DNA from: Legionella santicrucis
GTDB lineage: Bacteria > Pseudomonadota > Gammaproteobacteria > Legionellales > Legionellaceae
Length of the DNA stretch: 41,145 bases
Assembly (NCBI RefSeq): GCF_001468135.1
Contig: NZ_LNYU01000002.1
Location: 1 to 41,145, forward strand
Direction: 5' to 3'
The notes under the pieces were generated by a model. That model did no database searches and was not told where the DNA came from. It was given only the letters and a program-made list of their open reading frames with translations. The translations under genes and the position numbers were made by a program. This document shows positions 32,246 through 41,145 of the stretch, in pieces (position 1 is the stretch's first letter; the number at the start of each line of letters is the position of its first letter).

Positions 32246-34096
32246 TTAAAAAATAGATTCCATACCCATTTCACGCGCTTTCTTTTTGGGTCGTGAAGAA
32301 GACTTACGTATGTCTTGTTCTTCATTGACGTCTTCTGAGCTGTGACTACTCTTGTGGGTTGTCATTGGTGCAGAAACAGGCATAGCTCGCGAAATAAATC
32401 CTTTTGCCTTGGCTGTTCTTTTTTGATAAATAAGTTCCAGTTTGGTCATGGGAAATTGACCTGGAAGACGCAAATAACAGGTAAGAGGAGCAAGATCCAT
32501 GATTTCAGGGTAAGCTACTACAGGACGAGTAGTTCTGTTTTTGCCCAAAGAAATACCATCTCGAATTGAATTCGCACCATAAGAATAATTTTCACGTGTA
32601 TCATCGATTTCTTCATCGCCTAACTCTTTACTGACAAGTTGCGCCATCTGATAGCTTGGGCTTGCAAAAAAGGCACGCGTGTTTAATAAATCAAAAATCT
32701 CAGAAGCGCCACTACGACCATATACTTTTTCCAATTGGCTAAAACTTTGCATTCCCAACAAGAAGCATCCACCAAATTTTCTAACCTCTGCAATGGTTTC
32801 TCCCAATAAAGGCAATTTATGGAGGCTTGGTAGTTCATCACAAATAAACCAAATACGTCGATTTGGATCTTCGGTGAGGCTTAAAAGAGTCAATGAAGCC
32901 ATAGCGATCCACATGGAGATTAATGGTTTTAACGACTCATGTTGCTCCCCATTAGATGAGATAAAAAGCCACCCTGACTCTTCTTGATTGAGTAAATAAT
33001 CTCGAATGGAAAATGTTGGCTTCCCAGATTGTTCCAGCCCATTTAAGGATTGCAATGATTTAAGATAAGTAGTGATTACAGAGCGAATAGAAATGGCTGT
33101 TTTTTCTATTTTATTACTCACAAGGGTTGCCGCAGCAGTTCCAGTAAGATAAGGTTCCAACTCACTAAACTCACCAGTGACTAAGAGTTGCAGCAATTTA
33201 GATAAAGAGCGCTCTTTATCATCTCGCATTCGACTTGCAACACAAGCAAATACGGTACGTGCGGCATTCACCCAAAAGGGATCGTTTTCTCCGTGCATGG
33301 GGATTAAACTTTCCGCCATATTTTCCAATAGTTCCTCTTTGGGTGCCTCTTTCCATAAATCCCAATTGGCACAACGTTCATCAAACGGATTGAGTAGCGC
33401 ATCATGCCCTTCTTGAAAGTAAGCCTCTATGAACGTACATCCTTTGTCATAAACAATGACCCTATCACCCCGAGCGCGTAAGCAATCCATCAATTTCATA
33501 ATAAACTGGCTTTTTCCCATACCCACTGTCCCATGTACCAGGAAATGCTGCACTTCAGAATTCAGCACTAAAGGAAACCCATCAAGATTTAAATCTGAGG
33601 CTTTATTATGTTGAATCATTTGTTTTTTGAGTTCTTTGGGTGATGAAAGGCTTGTACCACGGATAAATTGATTTTGAGTTTGAGATTTTCCCCGATAAAT
33701 AAAATAACGCGTTACCACGAAAGCAAGGGTTAGGGACAACAAAAATCCCCATCCAATGGATCCAACAAAAAGATCCATACAGCGAGCAGAAGTTCTTGAA
33801 AAATAAGCATTATGAAGAAGTTGCTCCACCGATTGAGCGGCATGTCCTCCTTGAACAGGAACCGAAAATACATGGCTCTTTCCAACAAGATGATAAAATT
33901 TGGCACAGTGATAATACAAAGTCTGAGTCAGCATTCCATGAGGTGCTCTCACCCATGTAACTAACCCTGTCATCCCTATCCAAATAACCAGGTATACATT
34001 AAAAAGCGCTCTATTGACTTGGAACCACATGCGCAGATTATGAAACGATATTTGGCCACCACGGGTATAATGTTTGTAATTGGATTCATTGCTCAT
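32246..34096 (-). CDS. traD: TraD type IV coupling protein
   Basis: A 616-residue VirD4/TraD-family ATPase that would bring the TraI-bound strand to the secretion channel. Two N-terminal membrane helices (about residues 30-50 and 105-130) are followed by Walker A GTVGMGKSQ near residue 190 and Walker B IWFICDELP near 415, with KFGGCFLLGMQS after it (TraD motif). The tail is Ser/Lys-rich, as expected for contacts with a TraM-like protein. The ATG at 34096 has AGGAGG immediately upstream; the in-frame extension to 34138 lacks this. It belongs to the same leftward operon as traG and traI. Confidence 0.95.
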   Translation of the reverse strand: MSNESNYKHYTRGGQISFHNLRMWFQVNRALFNVYLVIWIGMTGLVTWVRAPHGMLTQTLYYHCAKFYHLVGKSHVFSVPVQGGHAAQSVEQLLHNAYFSRTSARCMDLFVGSIGWGFLLSLTLAFVVTRYFIYRGKSQTQNQFIRGTSLSSPKELKKQMIQHNKASDLNLDGFPLVLNSEVQHFLVHGTVGMGKSQFIMKLMDCLRARGDRVIVYDKGCTFIEAYFQEGHDALLNPFDERCANWDLWKEAPKEELLENMAESLIPMHGENDPFWVNAARTVFACVASRMRDDKERSLSKLLQLLVTGEFSELEPYLTGTAAATLVSNKIEKTAISIRSVITTYLKSLQSLNGLEQSGKPTFSIRDYLLNQEESGWLFISSNGEQHESLKPLISMWIAMASLTLLSLTEDPNRRIWFICDELPSLHKLPLLGETIAEVRKFGGCFLLGMQSFSQLEKVYGRSGASEIFDLLNTRAFFASPSYQMAQLVSKELGDEEIDDTRENYSYGANSIRDGISLGKNRTTRPVVAYPEIMDLAPLTCYLRLPGQFPMTKLELIYQKRTAKAKGFISRAMPVSAPMTTHKSSHSSEDVNEEQDIRKSSSRPKKKAREMGMESIF

Positions 34097-34179
34097 TTGT
34101 TGCCTCCTGTTCTTTTTAGGCAAAGCAGCGGCTTCCACTGCTTGATTTTGTGGTTAATAAATAATCTTATTGGTTTGTT

Positions 34180-34824
34180 TTAATTGTTTTTAATCAAATC
34201 ATGATTAGGCTTCTTATTCGGGTCAAAATAGGATTTTACAAGCGTAAAGAGTGTGCTAATGCCAATCCGATTGAGCTCCATTTCAACAACAATCCCCGTA
34301 ATTAAGCCACTGGCAAACAATGCGCCGATGGCAAGAAACAAAGAAAAACCCGGTGGCAAAAAGAGTGCGGGGGCAAGCACAATCAAGGCAAAAATACGGT
34401 AGGCAAGCGTTCCTGCCATCCTTATTTTTTCAACCAGAAACTGCCCTGTTCTAAGCTTGTCTTTTAATTGATGGTCAATTAAAACGTAGTGAGTTAGCGA
34501 ACTGTACAAAAATAAAAATGCAAAAGCACACAAACCCAAAGCAAGAAGCGCCATGCACGAATATCCTTTAACCAAAGCCCAAATAGACTCATTTTTAATG
34601 TCTTGCCAAAAACGAGTCTGAAACAACCATTGAAAGGGAATAGGGAGAATAAACCCTAACAGAATCGTTCCATAGAGTTTTAAAAAAACCTGCCGAAACA
34701 GATGAAGGCTTGCCTGGTAATACTCATGAGCGGGCATGATGTCGACTTCCAATGTTTTTAGTGTTTCGATATCCTGAGCTATTGCCTCTTTTAATTCTTG
34801 AGTACTCCTGTCCTTATTATTCAT
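34180..34824 (-). CDS. Multi-pass membrane protein in the traS position
   Basis: A 214-residue inner-membrane protein with four hydrophobic segments (about 55-72, 85-108, 140-158 and 160-182), a charged N-terminus and a basic C-terminal tail. It overlaps the traG stop by 8 nt, with AAGGAG before its ATG, and lies between traG and traD. In F this place is taken by traS and traT, the entry- and surface-exclusion genes, and TraS is an unconserved inner-membrane protein. An entry-exclusion role is therefore plausible from position and topology only; no sequence similarity to TraS is claimed. Confidence 0.7.
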   Translation of the reverse strand: MNNKDRSTQELKEAIAQDIETLKTLEVDIMPAHEYYQASLHLFRQVFLKLYGTILLGFILPIPFQWLFQTRFWQDIKNESIWALVKGYSCMALLALGLCAFAFLFLYSSLTHYVLIDHQLKDKLRTGQFLVEKIRMAGTLAYRIFALIVLAPALFLPPGFSLFLAIGALFASGLITGIVVEMELNRIGISTLFTLVKSYFDPNKKPNHDLIKNN

Positions 34825-37711
34825 GGATAAGCTCCTTTTTAGGGGCTGATTTGTCGTGATGATCAGCCCACTTGGTTAGTGCCTCAGGCACAATCGGATT
34901 CAAATTGGCCTGGCCTAGTTTTTTTCCCTCTGTCATGTCTTTATTGGTCGTATGCACCGCTTGTTGATATTGAGCCTGAAGTTGTCCTCCTCCTTGATTG
35001 GTCGTCTTAACACTTGCATCGATTTGTTTGTCAATCCTGTTTTTAAACCCTTCAGCGCTTGCTAAATCAACACCCAGCTCTTTAGTTTTGGCAGCGTTTT
35101 GCAAGGCGCTGTCATTATGTTTATAGTGTACTCCCAGTTCCCCTTCTTTGGCTTTTAACGGGGCAGATCCATGCTGATATAAGGAGTCAAGGTGTGCTGT
35201 TTTGTCCGCATTACCAAAGCGAGCAATTAAACCATCACGTTGTTTGCTCAAAAATTCATTGCCAAGAGCCTGTAGTTTTTGTAACGAGGCCATATCTCCT
35301 GGGCGGGAATACAGCTCATCTCGCTCATCTTGCGTAGTTCGGCTCGCAACAAAGCCTACAAATGCTTGATTTAGATCCGCTGTAATCTGCTTAGAATTGG
35401 ATTCCACATAACTTCGAGCCGTGCTTATTCGTGCTGCATGTGACATTGATGCATCAAAGTTATGACTTGCGGTCTGTGCATCGCGCAAATCAGCCCCTAT
35501 TTGATTGGACAGACTTGCGCCTTGTGAATAGCTGTTGTCCAAATGATGCGATTGCGCAAAATGATTTACGTAATTGAGTGCCTGATTAAAATCATTTGCT
35601 TCTTTGGCAGAAACAACAGAGTCAGTCCCTTCATGATACCTATCTGTGCTGGTTGAAGAGCGCTCCAATTTGGCATGGCCATCTACACCACCAGTTACTC
35701 CAAATGCAAACCTGCCAATACTTCCCAACATGCTCTTTTCACTTGATACTCCTGCATGCGCATTTAACCCCGCAGAAGTCATCCGTGCCAGAGCATCCTC
35801 TTGTGAGATCCCTTCTCGTTTGGCAACATCTGCGGCAATATGAGCCATTGTCGAGAGCGCTTGGCTGTATTGACCTGATTCATTTTCAGATACACTATCA
35901 CCAAGTCGCATGTCATGACCTTGTAACTTCGATAATTGCACTGCTCGATGAGAAAAGTTCGAGAGTGCTGTCTGATAATGCTGACTTTCATTGGCTGCTG
36001 CCTGTCTTGATTCTTCAAATGCCTGATTCAATGAACCACTTAACGCTTTGGTATCAGAAATATGTACAGGGCTTCGCGTCATGGCGGGACTGACATCAAA
36101 TACCGCATCACCACTGCCTGTCATGGTTTTTAACACACCACTTTCCATTTGCATGGTATGCATGCCATGGAGGTGAGTCCAATTGGAATCATGCTTATTC
36201 GCCGATAAATTATGGTGGCTTGTGTTTTCATAATTCATATTCCAGCCACTATAATTTGCCATCGATACATTCCCTGTTGCCGCAGATTGTGCTTCGCTGG
36301 AGGACAGGCTTTGCATCATTCCGCCAAAATGCTGTGATGAGGTACTTAAAATCTGACCTAATCCCTTTGTGATGTAAAGGGCAATAAAAGGCACACTGGC
36401 TGCCAATGCTCCAGCAGTATAAGCAAAGTTACTGTGGAAGCTTGCTAAAGAATCAATGTTGGAAAAAGTAACTCCTCCGGTTTTTTGACCAAACACGGTA
36501 ATGATGCTGCTGGAGGCAAGCGATACCAGAAAATGAATGATGATAAACATCGGTGGCCACGACCAAAGATAGATTTGTGATTTTAAATAAATACTGTAGA
36601 CATTCTGCATGCTTGGAATTAACGCAATGAGAACCACTAATGGAAAAATACATAAAGTCACTATCCACATCACCGTCATATAATAGGGAAGACGATAACT
36701 GGCAAGCCAAAAACTGTTGGCTTCCGCGACATGCATTTTTTGCATGCTGTCTGTATTGGTGTAATTCATGAGCTCTGCATCCGCTCCCGAAAAGGCAAAG
36801 GCATCAGCTGCTGCATCGCGTGTTGCATTGATTAAGATGTTTTGGGTGAGCACGGAGGCTGCATTGGTAGAAATATTCATATAATATTGATGTGCAGCTT
36901 CATAGATGCGAGTGAATTTATCTGATGCAGTCTGGCTTGATGTGTCTGGGTTATCTTTCTGTGTATTATCTAGAGTCAGTAAATGTGCCAAACGCTCTAA
37001 TTCAAGTTTTGCAGCGTTGGGTAGACGTTCTTTGAGATCTTTTGCTGCCTCCCCACAACTTAAATTTCTACCATCCTGTAAAACCACACGATAAACCGGC
37101 GAAGGATTTTCAAAATAGGTTTTACTTAAATTATCACTGTTGATTAATTCTTGTGGTGTGATTTGATGACTGGCTAAGAGTTTTGCTGAAAAGATGCATT
37201 GCCTGATGTAGGCCGACATGTCAGAGGCCAAATCGGGCGACATTGACAGACGCGTATTGGTTGCGGCAAGCCAGGTTCTTGATCCAAAAATCATCCCCGA
37301 CTTGATGTAGTCTAAATCATTAGTCATATGAAATACATCACTAAACGCACGTGTTACTCCATACCCCATCCCACTAATTAATGCAGCAGGTAAAGCAATT
37401 CCTAAAGGAACATGATCCACAGTTAATGCAGGACCCGCACCATTTGCTTCATATTGCATGTCAATAATGGCCGCAGGAACGCGAATACCCAACAAGCAAT
37501 AAGACACAAAAAATGAAAGCACAACAAATTGGACTAAGGATCCCAGTTTTTTACCCATCACATACTGATAACCCACCACGGATACTGCCAAAATCATGAT
37601 GATGTCGATACCTGTCTTAAAAGTTTCTTCACCCAATAAAGTCACCACTGCATCAAGTACCGTTTTTAAATACTCTCCATTTTGCGGGGTATAAATTAAT
37701 AATGGACTCAT
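34817..37711 (-). CDS. traG: TraG mating-pair stabilisation protein
   Basis: A 964-residue protein of the F-type TraG family, which acts in pilus assembly through its membrane N-terminal part and in mating-pair stabilisation through the long periplasmic C-terminal part. The N-terminal half has hydrophobic segments near residues 35-80, 345-370, 380-405 and 430-460. The C-terminal half (about 480-950) is hydrophilic, rich in Ser, Ala, His and Gln, and helical, as in F TraG (938 residues). It overlaps traH by 4 nt upstream and the membrane-protein gene downstream. Confidence 0.93.
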   Translation of the reverse strand: MSPLLIYTPQNGEYLKTVLDAVVTLLGEETFKTGIDIIMILAVSVVGYQYVMGKKLGSLVQFVVLSFFVSYCLLGIRVPAAIIDMQYEANGAGPALTVDHVPLGIALPAALISGMGYGVTRAFSDVFHMTNDLDYIKSGMIFGSRTWLAATNTRLSMSPDLASDMSAYIRQCIFSAKLLASHQITPQELINSDNLSKTYFENPSPVYRVVLQDGRNLSCGEAAKDLKERLPNAAKLELERLAHLLTLDNTQKDNPDTSSQTASDKFTRIYEAAHQYYMNISTNAASVLTQNILINATRDAAADAFAFSGADAELMNYTNTDSMQKMHVAEANSFWLASYRLPYYMTVMWIVTLCIFPLVVLIALIPSMQNVYSIYLKSQIYLWSWPPMFIIIHFLVSLASSSIITVFGQKTGGVTFSNIDSLASFHSNFAYTAGALAASVPFIALYITKGLGQILSTSSQHFGGMMQSLSSSEAQSAATGNVSMANYSGWNMNYENTSHHNLSANKHDSNWTHLHGMHTMQMESGVLKTMTGSGDAVFDVSPAMTRSPVHISDTKALSGSLNQAFEESRQAAANESQHYQTALSNFSHRAVQLSKLQGHDMRLGDSVSENESGQYSQALSTMAHIAADVAKREGISQEDALARMTSAGLNAHAGVSSEKSMLGSIGRFAFGVTGGVDGHAKLERSSTSTDRYHEGTDSVVSAKEANDFNQALNYVNHFAQSHHLDNSYSQGASLSNQIGADLRDAQTASHNFDASMSHAARISTARSYVESNSKQITADLNQAFVGFVASRTTQDERDELYSRPGDMASLQKLQALGNEFLSKQRDGLIARFGNADKTAHLDSLYQHGSAPLKAKEGELGVHYKHNDSALQNAAKTKELGVDLASAEGFKNRIDKQIDASVKTTNQGGGQLQAQYQQAVHTTNKDMTEGKKLGQANLNPIVPEALTKWADHHDKSAPKKELIHE

Positions 37712-39081
37712 GCTGCCCCTCCTATATAAGTTTTCCGTAACATCGGCGTTAATGTATGGAGCGCTTGTTTTACGTTGTTCTGCACTAATTGATTCGTGGT
37801 GAGTGCCGCATTAAATCGTTCGCGAGTGTCGCTATTGAAGCGTGCCACAAATTCCTGTGCCACTTGGATGCTTTTAAATAGCTTTTCTTCATTGATGTTT
37901 CCTAAATCTTTGCCTGCAAGTGATGCACGAATCACCTCAAGCGAATTAGCCAGATATTGGGCAAGCAAATCGGTAGCCACACTCTGCGCTAACTCATAAC
38001 TACTTTGAATGCCTATATTTTGTTGGGCGCTCGCTGAAATCATCTGAAACACTGAAGGTTGGGTCATCTCAATTAAACCCTTTTGCTCCTCAGTTAACGC
38101 TGTTCCTGATTTAATATGCTCGTATATTCCTTGAAGCAGTGTTTGTACCTGAAAAACCAATGAATCTTTACTTTGAATGGTTTGATTCCCTTGGGCATTA
38201 ATCGACACACATTTAATTGGAGTACCCGTATCGGTGCATTGATAACTGGGAAGTTTTCCACCATAAAGTAGTGCTTTAATAAAGTCTTGATTCGTTGCCA
38301 AAGAAGGATAAGTCTGGATACCACCTTTCGCATCAAATACTAAAGTTCCTGAAATCGACATATAAGCTTCAGCGATTTTTGAATCCTTCTTGATAAATTC
38401 ATTCAGTTGTAATGCATCCCAAACCACATTGGTATTGACTAAAACCCGGTCTTTGTACTCGGGGTTGTTTTTCGCAGCCTCTAGGTGGTGTTCCATCTCG
38501 CCACCTGTAGAACATTTTTGTCGCGCTTGTGCCCAATCACTAAATTTACCGGTGTGGCTTCCTATGTCTTCACATAATTTTTGATGGGCTGCCCGATTTC
38601 TTGGCCAGGCTGCGGCAGCTAAATTTTCACCCATTTCACACGAATTAAAATTAGTGCCATTAATGTCGTTAGCCAGTTTTTGCATGTACTGCATGGAATG
38701 CGCAATTTCGGGCAACTCTGTTTCAAGGGCAAGGTTTAAGGCATAACCCGCACCACTGCTTAAAATGGATTGCATGAAATCAACAATTTGAGATGCCTTA
38801 ATGTAAGAAAACCCTCCAGCAAATACATCAATCCCGCCACAACCCGAACGAAACCCAGGAACATCCACATGGGCAATCTGAATTGTTCGCACCTGATTTC
38901 TTGCATAGACAGAACCTAATGAAGCAAAACCTGCTGCTTGCGACTCATAAGAATGCATGCCCGTTACGTTCGCTCCATAACCTAAATGGTTAAAAAAATG
39001 ATTCAGATCATCACTTGCACTGGCATAGGTTAGGCAACTCAAAAAAAACATGGATATAACGACTATGAATTGCATCATCAT
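37708..39081 (-). CDS. traH: TraH conjugal transfer protein
   Basis: A 457-residue TraH protein, an F-type outer-membrane-associated pilus assembly factor. It has a signal peptide (MMMQFIVVISMFFLSCLTYA), then the family segments FNHLGYGANVTG, GFRSGCGGIDVFAGGFSYI and CEMGENLAAAAW, and a helical C-terminus. Length matches F TraH (458 residues). Start and stop overlap neighbouring genes by 4 nt (ATGA), showing tight coupling in the operon. Confidence 0.95.
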   Translation of the reverse strand: MMMQFIVVISMFFLSCLTYASASDDLNHFFNHLGYGANVTGMHSYESQAAGFASLGSVYARNQVRTIQIAHVDVPGFRSGCGGIDVFAGGFSYIKASQIVDFMQSILSSGAGYALNLALETELPEIAHSMQYMQKLANDINGTNFNSCEMGENLAAAAWPRNRAAHQKLCEDIGSHTGKFSDWAQARQKCSTGGEMEHHLEAAKNNPEYKDRVLVNTNVVWDALQLNEFIKKDSKIAEAYMSISGTLVFDAKGGIQTYPSLATNQDFIKALLYGGKLPSYQCTDTGTPIKCVSINAQGNQTIQSKDSLVFQVQTLLQGIYEHIKSGTALTEEQKGLIEMTQPSVFQMISASAQQNIGIQSSYELAQSVATDLLAQYLANSLEVIRASLAGKDLGNINEEKLFKSIQVAQEFVARFNSDTRERFNAALTTNQLVQNNVKQALHTLTPMLRKTYIGGAA

Positions 39082-39335
39082 TGCCCTCCTGCATTTTGTG
39101 CATCATCCAAAGCCATCCTTTGATGCGCTTCCTCTAGACTGTCTGGTATTTCTTTACAGCCATAAAAAACGCTATCCAGATCACTGCATCTTTTTTGAGT
39201 GTTAAATGCTGGGCAATCACCCTCAGACACTAAATCGAACCTATTTAGTTGCGGGAGCTCGTCAAATATATTGTGACCTGCGCATGCGCTCGTGCAAAAA
39301 ACCAATCCGATAATGAACCCAAAAACTTTATTCAT
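39078..39335 (-). CDS. Small exported Cys-containing protein between trbB and traH
   Basis: An 85-residue product from the ATG at 39335, which has GAGGAG 7 bases upstream; the longer start at 39350 does not. It has a signal peptide (MNKVFGFIIGLVFCTSACA) with a possible lipobox-like or signal-peptidase site, then a short mature part with three Cys (GDCPAF, KRCSDLD, YGCKEIP). F-type operons often carry small variable genes here (trbJ and trbF in F), but no similarity is claimed. The Cys residues could be substrates of the neighbouring TrbB thiol oxidoreductase, by inference. Confidence 0.65.
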   Translation of the reverse strand: MNKVFGFIIGLVFCTSACAGHNIFDELPQLNRFDLVSEGDCPAFNTQKRCSDLDSVFYGCKEIPDSLEEAHQRMALDDAQNAGGQ

Positions 39336-39822
39336 GAAATCGCTCCTCAATGTGTTGCTTTAATTCGTGGACACGGCGTGCCAATTGATAAGGAGATGCT
39401 TGCCCAAACAATACAGCATAGGCTTGGAGCGTATGGCGATTGACTAAAAACAGGGCGGGCACTGTGGCTTTAAACCCACCGTCCACATAAAAAGTTTGAA
39501 ATAATTCTGGGGTTAATGGTTTGGCATCAAACCCATCCAACGACTCACTATCTAGACTGTATCCTTGAACTTTGATATGAAACGTACTGGAAAAATCCTT
39601 TAAAATAGGTGCAAATTTATGGCAATGAGGGCATGTACTGCGATAAATAAACACAAAATAATAATGTTCGGACAAATCTTGAATTTCAGGGCTTGGTGGC
39701 ACACTACTCGTTTTGGGGACTTGTTTTTTAACGAGCAATGCATTGAGTTCGTCAACCGCCTTATTAGCATATGAAATCTGGGCGATGCACCACAATAAAA
39801 TCAAAAGTATTCGAGAGATCAT
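39328..39822 (-). CDS. trbB: TrbB thioredoxin-like disulfide isomerase
   Basis: A 164-residue periplasmic thioredoxin-fold protein: signal peptide (residues 1-19), then the active site CPHC at 64-67 within IYRSTCPHCHKF, and the cis-Pro loop in TVPALFLVN. TrbB of F acts as a disulfide isomerase for Cys-rich transfer proteins such as TraN, TraH and TraU. It overlaps traF by 4 nt. Unlike its neighbour TraF it keeps both Cys. Confidence 0.9.
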   Translation of the reverse strand: MISRILLILLWCIAQISYANKAVDELNALLVKKQVPKTSSVPPSPEIQDLSEHYYFVFIYRSTCPHCHKFAPILKDFSSTFHIKVQGYSLDSESLDGFDAKPLTPELFQTFYVDGGFKATVPALFLVNRHTLQAYAVLFGQASPYQLARRVHELKQHIEERFHE

Positions 39823-40604
39823 GCGCCAACTCCCTCATAACTGAATCGTTTGTAATGGGTCGCCACATCCAATAATCGCTCTTTTAACTCAGCCACAGAG
39901 ACATAACCGTAAGACAAAGGCGACATTTTTTGCGTTTTTAAATCGACAAGAAACAGTGCTGGCATATAACGTGATTGAAAATTCATCGTCTGTTGCACCA
40001 CTTCCAAAGGAATGTTTTTCGGATTAGGTAACCCATCAATGGGCTGTCCATCTGTAGTCACAGAAATCATGGCAAAATGAGTATGCATCACAAAAGGTAC
40101 GAGATGGCTAATCATTTTTTGGGAAATAGAACTATTCCCCCTATAAAAAAGAATCAAACCATAGCGCTTCGCCCCTTCTTTAATCACTCGTTCCATCAAG
40201 AGGTTCATGGAGTCATTGCGAATAGCAATTGCTGAATTATCCGTAGGAAAATTCAAGGTATGATCCAATTCAGGATGCGTCATTAAGACTTCTTGCCAAT
40301 ATTGCACAAATTTCTGATTGTTTTTGGCGTACGCTTGTTGTGCTTTCATGTAGTCCAAAGTTCCCTCAAATGAAGGATTCATTAACGCTTGAGCCAACTT
40401 ATTCAAGGTGGCACGTCGAACCTCCATGAGTTGTTCATAAGGGGTAGGGTGAGGCGCCGATTTTTTTGGCAACTCTTGAGGCTTAATCTTAGGCTCTTTG
40501 GCATCTAGGCTATACCAATGAAATCCATGTGCAGGAACTTTTACAAAATCGGCCTGGACTTGGGTTGCAAGGAGCATTAAAAAGAAGACAAGTCGTTTCA
40601 TCAT
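39819..40604 (-). CDS. traF: TraF conjugal transfer protein
   Basis: A 261-residue F-type TraF, required for pilus assembly. A signal peptide (MKRLVFFLMLLATQVQA) precedes the family segment GFHWYSLDAKEP, and the C-terminal thioredoxin fold has LILFYRGNSSISQKM where thioredoxins have CxxC; the Cys pair is absent, as in F TraF. The cis-Pro region is YMPALFLVD. It overlaps traN by 4 nt upstream and trbB by 4 nt downstream. Confidence 0.93.
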   Translation of the reverse strand: MMKRLVFFLMLLATQVQADFVKVPAHGFHWYSLDAKEPKIKPQELPKKSAPHPTPYEQLMEVRRATLNKLAQALMNPSFEGTLDYMKAQQAYAKNNQKFVQYWQEVLMTHPELDHTLNFPTDNSAIAIRNDSMNLLMERVIKEGAKRYGLILFYRGNSSISQKMISHLVPFVMHTHFAMISVTTDGQPIDGLPNPKNIPLEVVQQTMNFQSRYMPALFLVDLKTQKMSPLSYGYVSVAELKERLLDVATHYKRFSYEGVGA

Positions 40605-41145
40605 GATGCAGCCCTTTGTTGTACACGCCGCTTTATCTCTTCCATGGTTTTGTCAGGATTAGGACTATTTAAACTAACGTCCCCCACAATGCCGGCCTCT
40701 TTCATTGAGCTTCCATGAGGATAGGGATATACCGGAGCCAAAAAATTGATACGCCCCATATCTAAGCGCTGTAACTCACCCACACTTAATCCAGGACAGG
40801 TGGTGTGTTCCGCATCGCCTAACGCATTGGGATTAAGCTGTTTTAAGCGCCCTTCTTCTTGCACAATACGCGCCATTTTGCTATCAAAAACACAGTAGGT
40901 ATTCTTATATTCCGTACACACGCCTAATATTTTTTCAGAACAATATTCACCCACATAATGGGCTAAGTAATCCTTCTTCGCCCTCCCCAATTTTTTGTCT
41001 TCTTCGCGGCACAAATCAATGTGTAGCTTATCAAGCCATCCATCTTTGGAGCAGCAATCAACCAAATCAAATATCCAAATTTTGCACGTGACTTGATGCC
41101 CTGAAAAAAGAGTGGCTTGAGTTTTACCAAACTCACGACCCGCCT
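40601..41145 (-). CDS. traN: TraN mating-pair stabilisation protein, C-terminal part
   Basis: The C-terminal part of a Cys-rich TraN, an outer-membrane adhesin that stabilises mating pairs. The gene runs off the right end of the window: the frame stays open from the stop at 40601 to 41145 and begins EFGKTQATLFSGHQVTCKIW, continuing with DLVDCCSKDGW, CSEKILGVC, KNTYCVFDSKMARI and GLSVGELQRLDM, all typical of the TraN C-terminus. The apparent start at 41065 is an internal TTG and is not real. At least seven Cys lie in this part. Confidence 0.93.
   Translation of the reverse strand, partial: AGREFGKTQATLFSGHQVTCKIWIFDLVDCCSKDGWLDKLHIDLCREEDKKLGRAKKDYLAHYVGEYCSEKILGVCTEYKNTYCVFDSKMARIVQEEGRLKQLNPNALGDAEHTTCPGLSVGELQRLDMGRINFLAPVYPYPHGSSMKEAGIVGDVSLNSPNPDKTMEEIKRRVQQRAAS

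Noticed and set aside
35596..36093. 165-residue + strand reading frame
   Set aside because: It lies entirely opposite traG, whose frame is well supported, and has no recognisable motif.
41063..41065. Start of traN at 41065
   Set aside because: The codon is TTG inside an open frame that continues to the window edge with TraN-like sequence, so the gene is cut by the window and not started there.
1..41145. Insertion sequences
   Set aside because: No transposase gene or pair of terminal inverted repeats with target duplication was recognised.

Overview
The window looks like Legionella or a close relative. It is AT-rich and carries an IcmC/DotE-like gene of the Dot/Icm (type IVB secretion) family, a very large eukaryote-style multidomain protein of the kind Legionella secretes as effectors, and a CpxR-like box in front of it. 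No replication initiator or partition gene is visible, so I cannot tell an integrated element from a plasmid.

Left part (1-12.1 kb), accessory genes: a low-complexity acidic protein with a small Cys/His cluster, the orphan IcmC-like membrane protein, a 2059-residue protein with three serine beta-lactamase-like domains, an ATP-grasp ligase-like protein, a small membrane protein, a 2-oxoglutarate/Fe(II) oxygenase-like protein and an unknown 130-residue protein preceded by a strong hairpin.

Middle part (12.2-24.8 kb), mobile-element maintenance and regulation: two DinJ/YafQ-type toxin-antitoxin pairs point outward from a block holding a tyrosine recombinase, a GIY-YIG nuclease-like protein and an SprT-like metalloprotein. 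The last is bracketed by two identical 16-bp palindromes. A leftward set of five genes follows (two small proteins, a 479-residue unknown, a DUF3987 protein, a 109-residue unknown). Next come Hsp20, Fis-like and RecX genes, a frameshifted gene, an unknown 270-residue gene, and a divergent pair (92-residue unknown and DUF932 protein) driven by two mirror-image copies of the same promoter and leader.

Right part (24.8-41.1 kb), conjugation: small genes, an AT-rich region with inverted repeats that is the best oriT candidate, a TraM-like relaxosome protein, and a leftward F-type transfer operon in the order traN (cut by the window edge), traF, trbB, a small Cys-rich secreted protein, traH, traG, a membrane protein in the traS position, traD and traI. 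These encode mating-pair formation and stabilisation (TraN, TraF, TrbB, TraH, TraG), the coupling protein (TraD) and the relaxase-helicase (TraI), which carries an extra Toprim/primase-like C-terminus. TraM and TraI would act on the oriT, and TraD would link that complex to the transfer channel.

The most unusual items are the triple serine-hydrolase protein with a duplicated inserted module, the mirrored promoter cassette, the palindrome-bracketed sprT-like gene and the TraI-Toprim fusion.
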